A program made the position numbers and the translations under genes. Positions 1-12,100 of a DNA stretch of 64,000 nucleotides are shown here, piece after piece. This DNA comes from Gossypium raimondii (lineage: Eukaryota > Streptophyta > Magnoliopsida > Malvales > Malvaceae), in contig NC_068576.1 of assembly GCF_025698545.1 (NCBI RefSeq), forward strand, positions 813,501 to 877,500, written 5' to 3'. The notes beneath the pieces are model-generated. The model had not been told where the DNA came from. It saw nothing but the letters and a program-made list of their open reading frames with translations, and did not search any database. The first letter of the stretch is position 1. Each line of letters begins with the position of its first letter.

Positions 1-2250
1 ACTTAAACTGTCAAACTTATGCTGCTGAATTTGAGAATATTCAATCACAACATCAGCATGTTTTTTTCTTGGGACATTGGAAATCAAAATTTTAAGCTTG
101 GGTCAATTTTTAGATTATCCAAATAGAGTCGGATTACGTGTCAACACAAGACTTAGTAGTTGACAAAACAAAATCTGAACAAATCACGCGAGACCCAAAT
201 GAGAATCGAGGTCTAAGAGCCACCAACCAAAATGGTGAACAACAATAAGAGCCCACCCATTATTTTTTCACCTTGCATCTCAATCAAAATCCACTTTCAC
301 AAGTTACTTCAGATTCAATGCATAAACTTTTCACAAATTTAGAATCTAGTATTTTTATTTTTATTTTTATTTTTAAGAATTTAGTTTTTCTATTTTTTAG
401 ATTTTAAAATTTAGATTCAATTGTATGTTTTTAAAATAAATAAATTCGGTTATTTTCGTAGTAAATAAATATAGTTGTTTATGTATGTACCATTATCTTG
501 TTTGTAGTGACGAATCTTGTATATGTTCTTAAGAAAAGAAAAGAATTTTGTCAAAATTTCGGGGTCTTAAAGGGTCGTGTGAACACATAAGAACTCTTGA
601 AAGGAACTGGAAATGTAACTCCAGTTCCTTCAGAAATGGTAAGATCTTTTTTTTTTTGACAGAAGAAATGGTAAGATTTTTGACACAAGAAGAAGGGACT
701 GGTCCGTATCATATTGACTTAGTTCTAATTTCTCTATTTTTTTTTTAAGAATATCGCTTCTCCTACTCGTATCGAATAGAACATGCCAAGGCAAATCTTC
801 TTCATGTAAAACCTGCTTAATTTAGATCGGGATAATCGTATGATTTTATGAAACCATGTGTATATTGTTCAAATTCGTAGTCAATCCTATTTCTGAAATA
901 AATAAACATAAAATAATATTAAGTCAATATGATGTTAGCAATTTATAATTATTAAAACCAAAATTTCATATATATATACATATAAGCACACCAAATCAAA
1001 ATTTATATATGTCTCGAGGGTGAACTGAAGAAATTGTGTTAAGGGAACTAAGATAAATTATAAAATTTTGAGGATACAAATTAAAATTTTTGTTTTGAAG
1101 GAGTTTAATTTAAATTATTGATTTTTGGGAGGGGCAAAAAAGAGTTTTTCCCATTTAATCAGTGGCTGAAAAAAACCTTATTTTTGGAAGAGCCAAAAAT
1201 AAAAATTTTCATTTAACTAAAAAAGCTAAACAAAATTAAATTGAATTACTAGTATTTGATAGGGACTATAAAATAAATTTTCCATTTAATCAAGGTGATC
1301 ATGGTGTGTTGTGCCTACCTAACCTTTCACTACGCGGCTGATTATACTTCACATCAAAGTTTATATATGTAATTATATTATTAGTTCTTGCACTTTATGA
1401 AAGTTGTAGATTTAGTATCTATACTTTAATTTAGTCAATTTTAATCCCTATAATTTTTAATTTTTAAAATCTTAATTACACCCAGCAGGTCATATCTCAG
1501 ATTTAGTCAATATTCTCTAATTAGATCATTTTAAGTTTATATACTTTTTGAATTTTAAAATTTCAATCTTGAGACAAATGATAGTCATTGATCCATTAAT
1601 TAAAATTTTAGTAAGTGATATATGAAAATAACGAGATGACATAGCATTACCACATCATATTTTGAAAATAGCAGGATTATAATTTCAAATCCGATCCCAA
1701 TTATTCTCTTTTCATTATTTATTATCACTCCACTTAATTTATTGGAAGTAGCATTGATTTGGTTTAACTAACCTAAAGGGGTGATGTGGTATAAGACATG
1801 ATTTATAAAGTGAAACTTGTATACAAGGTAATCAATGAAGGAATAATCATCATATCGTCCCTCCCATTTTTCTTTTCACATTCAAATTTTTGTTTATTTT
1901 TTATATTTAATTTTTTAAATGGTTTTTTCCGTTAATTAAATTCGAGTAATTTAAGGTTTTAAACATTTTGACCAAATTAAAAACATGACACGTTCATAAA
2001 ACATTGTACATTTGTCCCAAAACCCTAAACTAAATTAGTTCTTGTTTAGATTATGATTTATTTGTCTAGATTTTAGTAGAAAAGTCAGAAAATTGCTTAC
2101 AATTTTATAAAATATTCCACTTTGTCCTCCCTTTTTTTTTTTCTTTAGATGGAGATAATAGAGATTTTTATATATATTTGTGTGATCCATAATTACGTCC
2201 CGTCATTGAACCAAGCCGGAAAGTTCTTACATGATACGGCAGAGATAACA
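1..2250. other. gene-free AT-rich flank
   Basis: No ORF with recognisable protein similarity is seen, and the short ORF at 548-748 is simple AT-rich sequence. About 1366-1640 holds one arm-like stretch of the 'TTTAGTC/ACTTT' type that also forms the arms of the fold-back elements elsewhere in this window, but no opposite arm is evident. The right end grades into the promoter of the kinase gene. Confidence 0.6.
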
Positions 2251-2254
2251 GTAA

Positions 2255-2340
2255 AAACCCACGTGTCTAACTAAGTCACGTGCCGCAACTCAATGGACTG
2301 AAGCCGTCTTTGACCAACCGAAGCTATATATATATATATT
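2255..2340 (+). promoter_or_regulatory. putative promoter with two G-boxes, a W-box core and a TATA run
   Basis: Two CACGTG hexamers lie about 17 bp apart, in CCACGTGTC near 2259 and TCACGTGCC near 2276. A TTGACC W-box core follows near 2310 and an (AT)n TATA-like run near 2323-2340. G-boxes and ACGTG cores bind bZIP and bHLH factors, and ABA-responsive promoters often carry more than one. The element precedes the kinase gene by roughly 540 bp, leaving room for a long leader. Function is inferred from motifs only. Confidence 0.45.
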
Positions 2341-2879
2341 TTCCATTTTTTTTCTATTTAATAATATTAATTAAAAATAAATAAATTAGTTAAGCAGAAG
2401 AAGTAATATTTACTTCAGAAATAAATAATAACATTTTTTTTTAAAGAAAGACAGAAAGAAATCATTGAAAACAATATTGATGGAGAAGCAAGTGATGATA
2501 AAAAGCTTAGAGTAACCGCAAATTTATGTGCACCTCTTCTTTAATCGTCCCCTCTTTTGGTTTCGTTTAATATCTTCCATATCTTCTGTTGTTTTTTATG
2601 TTGTTTGCTTCTTCGTCTCACAACTACAATATCTGTATATTTCTGAACAACTTAAAACCTTCATCCTCCAATGGTATTCACTCATTCTCTTTGCTTTTTT
2701 TTTTTTCTGGGTTTTTATTTCTCTGTGTTGTTTTGCTTATCCATTATATCTGCAGGGAAATCAAAACAATTTTGCAAATTAAACTGGTGGGGGAAGACAA
2801 GAAAAAGAAAACAGAGTACTCTGTTTCTGTGTCTCCCCTGTTTTGCCTCTTATCGTCTGAAACATGAAAGTTTAAAAAA

Positions 2880-4654
2880 ATGGAGAAGAAGGTGGATACA
2901 TGTTCTCCAACTGGTGTTCTCGAGGATTTCTTTAGGAGTGAAGAATTCGAAGGGACTAATTCTTGTAAAGAACCAACAAATGATCAAAGCTCAAAGCAAG
3001 GTGGTTCTAAATGGCGAGGATTGGCACAATTATTCCGAAGTAAATCGAAGAAATCTTTAGCCAATTTGCAGAATTTCGGGTCATTTAGGCTGTCGTTAAG
3101 GAGTAATAGTATGAGAGAAAACTTTGCTGTTGCACCAGATTTTTTTTCCGGTTCATATAATCGTAGGAAAATTTTTACTCTTTCAGAGCTTCAAGCTGCC
3201 ACAAAAAACTTCAGCACTGGTTAGTATACTTTGTACTCTGCTTGGAATTTGATTATGGGTTGATTTTTTATTTTATTTTATTTTTTTGGTGTGTGTGTGC
3301 AGAGAATCTTGTCGGAAAAGGTGGTTATGCTGAAGTCTATAAAGGGAGTTTACGAAACGGACAGCTTGTTGCAATAAAACGACTAACAAAAGGCACAGCC
3401 GATGAGATTATAGGGGATTTCTTGTCTGAGCTTGGGATTATGGCTCATGTGAACCATCCCAACACTGCTAAGTTAATTGGTTATGGAATTGAAGGTGGAA
3501 TGCATCTTGTCCTTGAGTTGTCTCCAAATGGGAGCTTAGCTTCTCTTCTTTATGGTTAGTTTCATCGTTTTCATGAAATTATGAACATTGAAGGGATGGA
3601 TGATGGATCCCGGTCTGAATTGACCTTTTTTTTATGTATTGTTTTTTCTTACAGGTTCAAAGGAAAAACTGACATGGGGTATTAGGTTTAAGATTGCTTT
3701 AGGAACAGCTGAAGGTTTAAGGTATCTTCATGAAGGTAGTAAGAGGAGAATCATACATAGAGATGTCAAGGCTGCAAATATTTTGCTTACAAAGGACTTT
3801 GATCCTCAGGTACCCTCCAAAACCAAATCCTTAAACGTTCCATTTCTTACTTTGTTATATAGTAACATAAGAAAGCAACAGATTTGTGACTTCGGACTCG
3901 CGAAATGGCTACCCGAAAACTGGACTCACCACACCGTTTCCAAGTTCGAAGGCACTTTCGGGTTCGTATACCTAAACACTGAACTTTTCATTACAATTAT
4001 CGGCTATCGATTCCAATAATTAAATCGATCTCCTTTATGTCATTCTTTTTGCAGCTACCTAGCTCCTGAGTACTTGATGCACGGCATAGTCGACGAAAAA
4101 ACCGATGTGTTTGCCTTTGGTGTACTGTTGTTGGAACTCGTTACCGGCCGTAGAGCTCTGGATTACTCTCAGCAAAGCCTTGTATTGTGGGTACGTACCG
4201 CCACTAAAGCAGACACACAACATCACCATATACTCAAGTACTCGCTTATATGGATATGCACATGTATTTTATTTATGCCTTGAATTTGTTTTCGACCCCA
4301 CCTAGGCTAAACCTTTGCTAAAGAAGAACGAAATCCGAGAGCTGATCGATCCCAATCTCGGCAACGATTACAGTGCTCGAGAAATGGGCCTTGTCCTCCT
4401 AGCCGCTTCGCTGTGCATACACCGGTCGTCGATACGGCGTCCGCAAATGAGTCAGGCATGTCGACAAGTTCCACATCAAAGCTTTGATAACTTTCATGCA
4501 TGCATACATATTACATATACATATACGTATATATATGTTAACAGTTGGTTGTTAAAATGTCATGCAGGTAGTGCAGCTACTTAATGGCAATCCCAACAGC
4601 TTAAAGAGCATTAAGAAATGTCGGGTCCCGTTTTTTCAAAAAAGCTTTCAATGA
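2880..4654 (+). CDS. receptor-like cytosolic Ser/Thr kinase, RBK (RLCK-VI) type
   Basis: Seven exons join in phase: 2880-3219, 3303-3554, 3655-3809, 3882-3961, 4055-4190, 4306-4455 and 4568-4654, giving 399 aa. A serine/lysine-rich N-terminus leads to the motif [14 protein letters not shown] just before the kinase domain. Visible catalytic elements are the glycine loop [11 protein letters not shown] (118-128), Lys139 in [14 protein letters not shown] with Asp234, DFG with Asp252, and [10 protein letters not shown] in the activation segment. There is no signal peptide or membrane span, as expected for cytosolic RLCK-VI kinases. Arabidopsis RBK1 and RBK2 bind ROP GTPases, so a role in ROP signalling is likely by family. 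Intron 6 (4456-4567) begins with GC instead of GT; only that donor keeps the family motif MSQVVQLL in frame. RBK1 and RBK2 cannot be separated by eye. Confidence 0.9.
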
Positions 4655-5189
4655 AGAGATTTGAAATGGTGCATGCAGAGAGATGAAGTTGAAAGGGGGG
4701 ACCAAATTGAAAAGATTGACGTTGTTTCACGTACATTAAAAAATGGGATTTTTAAAAAGGAACAGAACAGGATTAGGGTTTGGGTAGAATTCCGAGGAGG
4801 GCAAAAAGGAATGTGAAGAATGGCAGTGTGTTTGGGACATAGAAGACATGTACATAAGAGAATCATTGGGGAGCAGAAGTAGAGAGAATACCCTATGGTT
4901 CAGTCAATTTTTGTCGGAGAAATAGATTAAGGGGGAGAACCAGCCATTGTCTTTTTTTTTTCTTTTTTCTAATTTATTTTAACTTTAAAGCAAACAATGA
5001 TAAAAGGAGTTTTTTTTAATTCCCAAAAGAAGGCTCTTTTGTTTTTATTTTTAAAATAAGATATTTATTTGCTATGTTATTATTCCACGTCATCTTTGAT
5101 TTATTCTTTAATACTGTTTTCTCTCTCTTCAATTCTATGTTGTTGGACTTTTTCAATTTACTTCTTTGTCAAATCACAACCAATTTAGG
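4655..5189. other. 3' flank of the kinase gene
   Basis: Probable 3' UTR followed by AT-rich intergenic DNA with poly-T tracts. No gene, RNA or repeat boundary is seen before the MITE that starts at 5190. Confidence 0.5.
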
Positions 5190-5328
5190 GGGTGGGTTTG
5201 GATGGGCGATTGGGTGCGGTGCAGTGCGTTTAGCTTATTTTTTGTCTCACGCTACAGTATCTAATCTCATCGCCTCCGCTGTTTTTACACTAACCACAGA
5301 TAAACGCACCGCCCATTTAAACCCACCC
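5190..5328. mobile_element. Tourist-like MITE, copy 1
   Basis: A 139-bp element with imperfect terminal inverted repeats: the left end reads GGGTGGGTTTGGATGGGCG and the right end is close to its reverse complement, CGCCCATTTAAACCCACCC. The interior contains the family motif GCTACAGTATCTAATCTCATCG, split here as GCTACAGTATC and TAATCTCATCG. TTA lies next to the right end and near the left end, compatible with a 3-bp PIF/Harbinger target duplication. It has no coding capacity. Confidence 0.7.
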
Positions 5329-5414
5329 TTATATTAGGAAATGAATTAATTTAAACAAAAATTAATGGATAATTATTAATTTTTGGCATATCCATAATGT
5401 CAAAAATATCTGAG

Positions 5415-5550
5415 TTGATCGACTCTTAGTTCAATTAGTATTGGCATTATTATTAGTGCAGGAGGACGTAGGTTTGAGTGCGTTGAAACGTATTATCCTT
5501 CTATTTAAGGGACTATAAATAGTTTTAGGCAGATATATTAATAGAAAAAC
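5415..5550 (+). mobile_element. tRNA-derived SINE-like repeat, copy 1
   Basis: The segment has a tRNA-like A-box (TTAGTTCAATTAGTATTGG near 5427-5443) and a B-box (GGTTTGAGTGC, 5471-5481) about 35 bp apart, followed by CGTATTATCCTTCTATTTAAG. Two other copies, both reversed, occur near 61.0 and 61.7 kb and share the order of boxes and the 3' body, which argues for a dispersed family and not a single tRNA relic. The ends and any flanking duplication are not resolved. Confidence 0.5.
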
Positions 5551-6888
5551 ATGTTTCCATACAAAGTTAAAGTTCATAATTATATGTTTCAATAATCTCG
5601 TATCTAATATTTAAATTTGAGTTCTCTCATTTGAAGTAAAATATGTCATATTGTTACATCTAACATATTGATTAAAATTTTCATTAAATATTATTTAATT
5701 GAACTTTTGTATATTCCTAAAAACGATAATATGGAATAAAGAAGATAAACACTAAATAGCGAGACATAAAATAAAACTAATCAAGATGATTTAAAATTAA
5801 AATTGAATGATGAGTAAAATTTTGTACAAAATAATCCTCTTCAAAATTAGCGTTAGGTTTTGAGAATTGAATATTCAAATTTTAAAATTACTATCTGCTG
5901 CAAATTTGAAGTAGATGCGATAGATATCCCGGATATTCGTTATATGAATCTATGTCACTTATTTGAATAACAAATACTGATTTAGACATTTAAATCTATT
6001 GATTATAGAATGCTTATACACTTAACTAAATATATTTTAAAAATATCTACCCTTAATGGGCCTACGAAATCACGGAAGATTAGTTACTAGACTGATTCGG
6101 TAGATATCTTGAGGAATCAAAATATATATATTTAAAAATTAGTAGATTAGAATCAGTATTTTTCTCAACTTAATCAATGTGTTTTTTTCACATTAGTAGT
6201 CAAATTTAACAGTTTTTATTATTATAATATAATGACGTGACATTTTAATATTTTACTATATGTTCGTCTAATTTTTTTTTTAAAAACCATATAAAATCTA
6301 AAACTAAAATAAATAAAAAAAACATAAATTAATTATATATTTCTATCGTGAGCCAATTGATGGGATCATCTTTTTTTTTTTTTCTCAAGGTGTTTAGCCA
6401 ATTGACTTATGACGATGATGATTTGTTTATTTACAATTGACCCAACCTAGGCGGCACGTAACTCCATTACACCCACCGTAATCCGCCTACCTTCTTTCTT
6501 ATCTTCTCATCATCTTATCATTTCACCCTAACTTTTTTCTTTAGTTTTTCCATTTATTATTAACTTCTTTTTCCACAAAAAAATTTATTAATAATTTCAT
6601 TTTTTAATATAATGAAAACTATAAAGAGCCGTGATTGCAGAAGTTTTCACTTATCCACGCACTATGAAGACACAAAATAAACAAGTGACAATCAAGTTTG
6701 TTTACGCAATTCGTTTTCTCTATATTTGCAGAACCTAACTCAGTGAGGAGTATTCATTATCTTTAAACAATTACAACTACAGAACTTAAATATGTCACAC
6801 CTCAACCTTTGAAGATTAGAACTCTCGCCACTAAATTTTCCCTTGAGAATTTAGCTTGTAAATCTAAAATTTTCAACATTTTTTTATA
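5551..6888. other. gene-free AT-rich intergenic DNA
   Basis: No supported coding region or RNA gene is seen. Poly-T/poly-A tracts are frequent. The stretch near 6360-6500 is slightly richer in GC and pyrimidines but carries no recognisable gene. Confidence 0.5.
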
Positions 6889-7581
6889 GGCTTAATGACA
6901 AATTTGACCACTAATGTTTACATGTTTTGTCAAAATGGCCCTAATTATATTTTTGAAATTTTTTAACCATCAACCTTTATTCCTTTTTCAAATTACTTTT
7001 TTTAAAAACATATTTGATGAAAGTACCATTAAAAAGTTAACGAGATGATATGAAATTTCATACATGAAATATTTTAATGAGATAAAATTTATTACTTAGA
7101 TAATCCAATAAAATAATTATATGTGAAAAAATAATCAGAATTAAAGAAAATAAACTAATTATCTAACAAAAGGTTTTAAAATGAACACACATATTCGGTA
7201 TTTTTATTTGATTTATTAATCATCTTTTAAAAACCTCTCAAGAAACAAACATATGATCATTTCAAACTTTTTTAGACAATTAAGTTTATTTTCTTTAAAT
7301 TAAGAGTTATTTTTTAATTTCATGTATGATTTATTTATTTTATTATTTTTCACATGTAATTATCTTATTAGGTTACTTAAGTAATAAATTACACCTCGTT
7401 AAGAATGTTCCACGTATGAAATTTCACATCATCCCGTTTAACTTTTTAACTGTATTTTCATCAAATCGATTAAAAAACAATTTGAAAAAAACAAAGATTG
7501 ATGGCTAAAAAGACTAAAAAATATAATTAGGGCTATTTTGACAAAACATGTAATGTTAGTGGCTAGATTTATCATTAAACC
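6889..7581. mobile_element. fold-back (Mutator-like) non-autonomous element
   Basis: About 693 bp whose two halves are inverted copies of each other. The left arm begins GGCTTAATGACAAATTTGAC and the right arm ends with a diverged reverse complement (ATTTATCATTAAACC). Inner landmarks such as TGACAAAACATGTAA near 7537 and TTACATGTTTTGTCAAA near 6928 pair as well. TTTTTATA flanks both sides (6881-6888 and 7582-7589). Long inverted arms and an 8-9 bp duplication fit a Mutator-type MITE. It has no coding capacity; the small ORF at 7326-7508 lies inside an arm. Confidence 0.75.
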
Positions 7582-7589
7582 TTTTTATA

Positions 7590-8243
7590 CAATACTTCTA
7601 CCTATAACCTCTCTCCACCAAATAAACTAAAAGAAAAATACATTAAAGCATGCTCAAACTCCTCCTAGTTGATACCCTCTAGTTTTATTTGATACAATAT
7701 TTTGGTTTCTTTATAATATCATTAGTGAGTCCAATTTGATAAAAGTATTAGTTGTTACCATTAAATGATAAGTGAAAATTTTAATCCGACTTCTAAATTA
7801 AAAAAAAACTATGCCATTATGTTAATCATGTTATCAATTTAACCCTAATTAAAACGCTAATTAAACCCTAATTTTGATAAAATATAATACATTAAAACCT
7901 CATAATTTACTAATTTAAAAAAAAAACACTAAATATTTAGGATAGTCACTAATAAAATTCATGTCCAATCCAAACCAAAGAAGTCTTAAGTTGGCCAGCC
8001 CATGCCAATCTACTGCAAGAAGCCCAATGCGAAGACAAAATTCACTAATGAATCAACAGAAAAATTAATAACAGCCTGACAACTGATATCACACGGCACG
8101 AGACAAAGGTCACACTGTTTTATATTTTTTAAGAAAAATTGTAAACATGTTTTTCAGGCTTTCGCGTGTTGTGATCCAAAGTCCAAGCCACACCGCTCGG
8201 TCCACATCTCCCTCCCAAACCAAAATTTCACTTTCTATCTATA
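7590..8243. other. gene-free intergenic DNA
   Basis: No gene seen. About 7930-8240 has somewhat higher GC and several CCAA/CCACA runs but no ORF or motif I can name. Confidence 0.5.
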
Positions 8244-8334
8244 GTTAGTGTAAAAATAGCGATAACGAGATACTATAATATAAGACAGAAAATAAAATAA
8301 ACGCACCGTACCACACCCAATCGCCCATTCAAAA
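8244..8334. mobile_element. partial Tourist-like MITE, reverse orientation, copy 4
   Basis: It matches the family in reverse: an interior block corresponding to GATACTGTAGCG..AGACA, then AAACGCACCG.. and CCCAATCGCCCATTC, which is the reverse complement of the left terminus. The far terminal repeat is missing or too diverged, so this is a truncated relic. Confidence 0.55.
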
Positions 8335-9009
8335 CTATTCTATAACATTAAAAATATAAACAAAGATATTTATAAATGGATGTATTATTAATATTTTTGT
8401 TTTTTAACTTTTCAGTTTATATTAATTAAATTCAATTAAAAATGAGTAAAAAAATTATAAAATTATATTATTATGATAATATTTTTATTTTTGTAAATAT
8501 ATTTTATATGAAAAATCAAATTATGACTTACCTTCCGAAACTAATTTTTATTTGAATTAAAATTATACAAAAATATTTTTATATAAAATTAATAAAATTT
8601 CACATATAGTAAATTTATTTCTAGTACGCCAATACGCTATGATTTTTAAACATTTAAATTTATTATCTTAACCAAAATTTATTTCGAGTTTTATAGTTTT
8701 AATAAATTATTTAATTTTTGTAAATAAGAATTCATTCAAAAAAATTAAAAATAGATTGATATGAGAGAGAAAGCGAAAGAAAAAGAGAAACTTCTGAGAG
8801 ACAAAATTTGAAAATAAATAAATAAATAAAAATACCTTATGTAGAAGAGTAAATTTGGATAAGTATAAAGAGGATACAGCTGATAATATTTCCTTTGAAG
8901 TCAAACATTAAGCAAGCCTTAAAGTAATCTCAGGCTAAGTTGCAAAAAAGTAAAAGTTATTTTTGTTTGTTTGTTGTGAGGATTTTCGAGTGGCGATCAG
9001 GAGAATCGG
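8335..9009. other. upstream region of the ATG18g-like gene
   Basis: Very AT-rich to about 8890, after which GC rises towards the leader at 8960-9194. It presumably holds the promoter, but I see no convincing TATA box and make no site call. Confidence 0.4.
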
Positions 9010-9198
9010 ATGTTAAATCCGATCGTCGGCGATCGGAGATGCTACTCGCCGGTGGTCACGGTGGTGAAGGCGGAGTTAGGCCGTTGTGATGCTGGTGGTG
9101 ACAGTGACAAAGGAGGAGGAGAAGAAGGAGAAGAGTCGGTGGCGGTTTTGCTCGAGAGTAGTAGTACGAGTAGGAGTGTTTTTATAGTTGGAGGATGA
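9010..9198 (+). promoter_or_regulatory. upstream ORF overlapping the ATG18g start codon
   Basis: A 62-codon ORF begins at 9010 and stops with TGA at 9196-9198. The main ATG is 9195-9197, so the two overlap as ATGA in a different frame. The peptide is rich in Gly, Glu, Ser and Val and resembles nothing I know. If the transcript starts upstream of 9010, this would be a translated uORF of the termination-reinitiation type and could restrain ATG18g synthesis. The transcript start is not known from sequence alone. Confidence 0.4.
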
Positions 9199-12100
9199 GG
9201 AAAGGGAAAGGAAGGAACAATGGCTTGTTGCCGAATTCTTTGAGGATAATATCGTCTTGTTTGAAGACTGTTTCCTCGAATGCTAGTAACGTCGCATCCA
9301 CGGTTCGCTCCGCTGGTGCTTCCGTCGCTGCTTCCATTTCTACTTCTTCTGAAGATCATAAAGATCAGGTTTACTTTCCATTTTAGGCTCAATCGTTTAC
9401 ATTTGTTTTTCTGGTTTCTTTCTTTTTAGCTTTTGAACTCTTAGCTTGCTTGGTACTTGAAAGCTTTTAGCTTACTTAGTAGAGTTGTCTAGTGTTTGCA
9501 TAGAGTTAATGGTGATTTAAAGCTTAATTGCTCTCACTACTCGGTATTACTTGTCGAGAACCATTTGGCTCAGTCTTGTCTACTTCTAGGGCGCACTATG
9601 AGCTTTAGGTGCTTCAGCTATTATATTGCCCAAGAAGTCGCTTACTTAAGTAAGGCGCAGTATGTGTATTTGTGTACGTGTATGCAGATATGCACACACT
9701 TAAGATATATAATTTTGATTATAAACTCTAAAGAGCGGCCCATCTTATAAAACATGCACAATTTTCCTTTTCTTTTGTTGGCCAATATGCACGATCTTTT
9801 TATGGTCCATAGATTGTTGAATATTCAAACATTAGAAGTAGAGAGCTTGAATTTGTCCTTTAAAAAAACTACTAAAGATGCAATTAATGAAAAAAATGAA
9901 AGAAATTAAAGAGAACTTCAAATATATATATTTCTGGTGTCTGCCTCCTTAGAAAAGTGTGCTTGCCTCATCAAAAGCTCCTTGTCTAACAACACCTATG
10001 CAGGCACAGTTCCTAAACGCACACCTTAACAAAACTAGTTTTGACTCTGCTAATATTAAACAATTTGGATATGGAGTCTAGCTAACCTGCTCTAACTATG
10101 TTAACTCAAACCTTATATCTTTGATATCCTTTAAAGCATTGATTATTTATCTTTGATATCCTTTAAAGCATTGATTATTTCATGCTGCTTTTTGTCTGCA
10201 CAATTTTCATGGGGTGTTTGTTTGGAAAATCTTAAAGAGTTAAGTCACCGATGCACTATCTTGTGAATTAAATTTATTTAGATTGTTATGATTTTTTACA
10301 GTGGAGAATTGATATAGTAGAACTAGTGTGTGCATGAATGTGTCTTTCATAATGTCTCATATCTGGACTGTTGTGCTCTGTGAAGCATTAATATTTGTTA
10401 AGAATCTCTTTTTAAGCTGCACTAGACTTGGAATGTGGTTTCTCATGGAATGGTGAGGCTTAGCTTTAAATTATCAACAAACAAATTTTTACACAATGAT
10501 TTTTTTATCTGCTCTCCCTGCCTTGGTGTGAATTTGGCACATTCGAATTAAATATAATAATTCTGTTGGATTTTTTTGGGCTGTCTCAGAATGCTTCTCC
10601 TTTCTTCCTATTTTGAAATCAACGTTTGCTTAGGTGTGTTTCCATTATTTGTTCCATGAACAGGTAACATGGGCTGGCTTTGACAGGTTGGAACTTGGTC
10701 CGTCTCACTTCAAGCGTGTCCTCTTACTTGGTTACCAGAATGGATTTCAAGTCCTTGATGTGGAGGATGCCTCTAACTATAGTGAACTAGTTTCAAAGCG
10801 TGATGGTCCAGTTTCCTTCTTACAGATGCAGCCTTGCCCCCTGAGTTCAGATGGACAAGAAGGATTCAAGTCATCGCATCCTATGCTATTGGTCGTTGCT
10901 GGTTATGACACCAATAGTTCAAGATTGGCTCAGAACACTGGCCATTCAGTTGGGGTGGCCCAAGATTGCCGTATGGAGCCACAGTCAGGAAACACTGTCA
11001 ACTCACCTACAACAGTTCGATTTTACTCTCTCCAGTCTCACTCTTATGTGCATGTGCTGAGATTTCGATCATCGGTTTGCATGATTAGATGCAGTTCCCG
11101 GATTGTAGCGGTAGGTCTTGCAACACAGGTAAGTGCTGGCTGATATAAATGGTATATTAATTTAAGAGAGTTTGAAAATTCATTTTGCATGTTTTGGGTT
11201 TTGAAGTGCAGATTAAATTACTCGGCATTGTTGCTGCTTTATTCTATGATAAAAATTTATCAGCAGCATAGGTTTTTCCTTATAACCTGTATCTCCTTTT
11301 GTTCTAAGTTTTGTTGTAGTCATGGTTATTAGTGATCTCAGTCTGTAGGTTGTCTTAGTTTCTTGTATTGCTTTAACTAGTGCTGCAAGTGATCGGTCAG
11401 TCCAAAGGCAGTAAGCTGAGATATATATACCAATCAAAGGCAAAGCAATTTTATGAAGATTATGCACTCCTCTTTTTCTAGTTTATTTCTGGTGCTGCAG
11501 ATATCATAATCAACTCTTCTTGTATGGTTGCAGATATATTGTTTTGATGCCCTCACTCTCGAGAATAAGTTTAGTGTCCTCACCTATCCTGTTCCCCAGT
11601 TGGCAGGACAAGGGGCTGTTGGGGTTAATGTCGGCTTGGGTCCAATGGCTGTGGGTCCAAGGTGGTTAGCATATGCTTCCAATAATCCACTGTTGTCTAA
11701 CACTGGACGGTTAAGCCCACAAAACCTTACCCCTTCTCCTGGTGTCAGTCCATCAACATCCCCTGGTGGAAGTAGTTTGGTTGCTCGTTATGCAATGGAA
11801 TCTAGTAAGCATTTGGCAACTGGGCTAATCAACCTGGGAGATATGGGATACAGGACTTTATCCAAGTGTTGTCAAGAGCTACTTCCTGATGGCTCACATT
11901 CCCCCGTGTCACAGAATTCAGTTTGGAAAGTTGGAAGACTTGCAGGAACTGATATGGACAATGCAGGAATGGTTAGTCTTATGCTTTTACGTAGATTACA
12001 TTCTATTTTAATAAGATCTTTCTTTTCTCTATATTTCAGGATGAAAGTACGCATGCTTTAAAATTTGAGGTTAAACCTGTTATTTTTGGATGGCATTTCT

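Noticed and set aside
2528..3060. Several overlapping plus-strand ORFs before the kinase gene
   Set aside because: They are pyrimidine-driven leader sequence or shifted frames of exon 1. The 129-codon one reads exon 1 out of frame.
5415..5500. Functional tRNA gene
   Set aside because: Promoter-like boxes are present but no cloverleaf, anticodon arm or paired acceptor stem could be drawn; two more copies share non-tRNA sequence.
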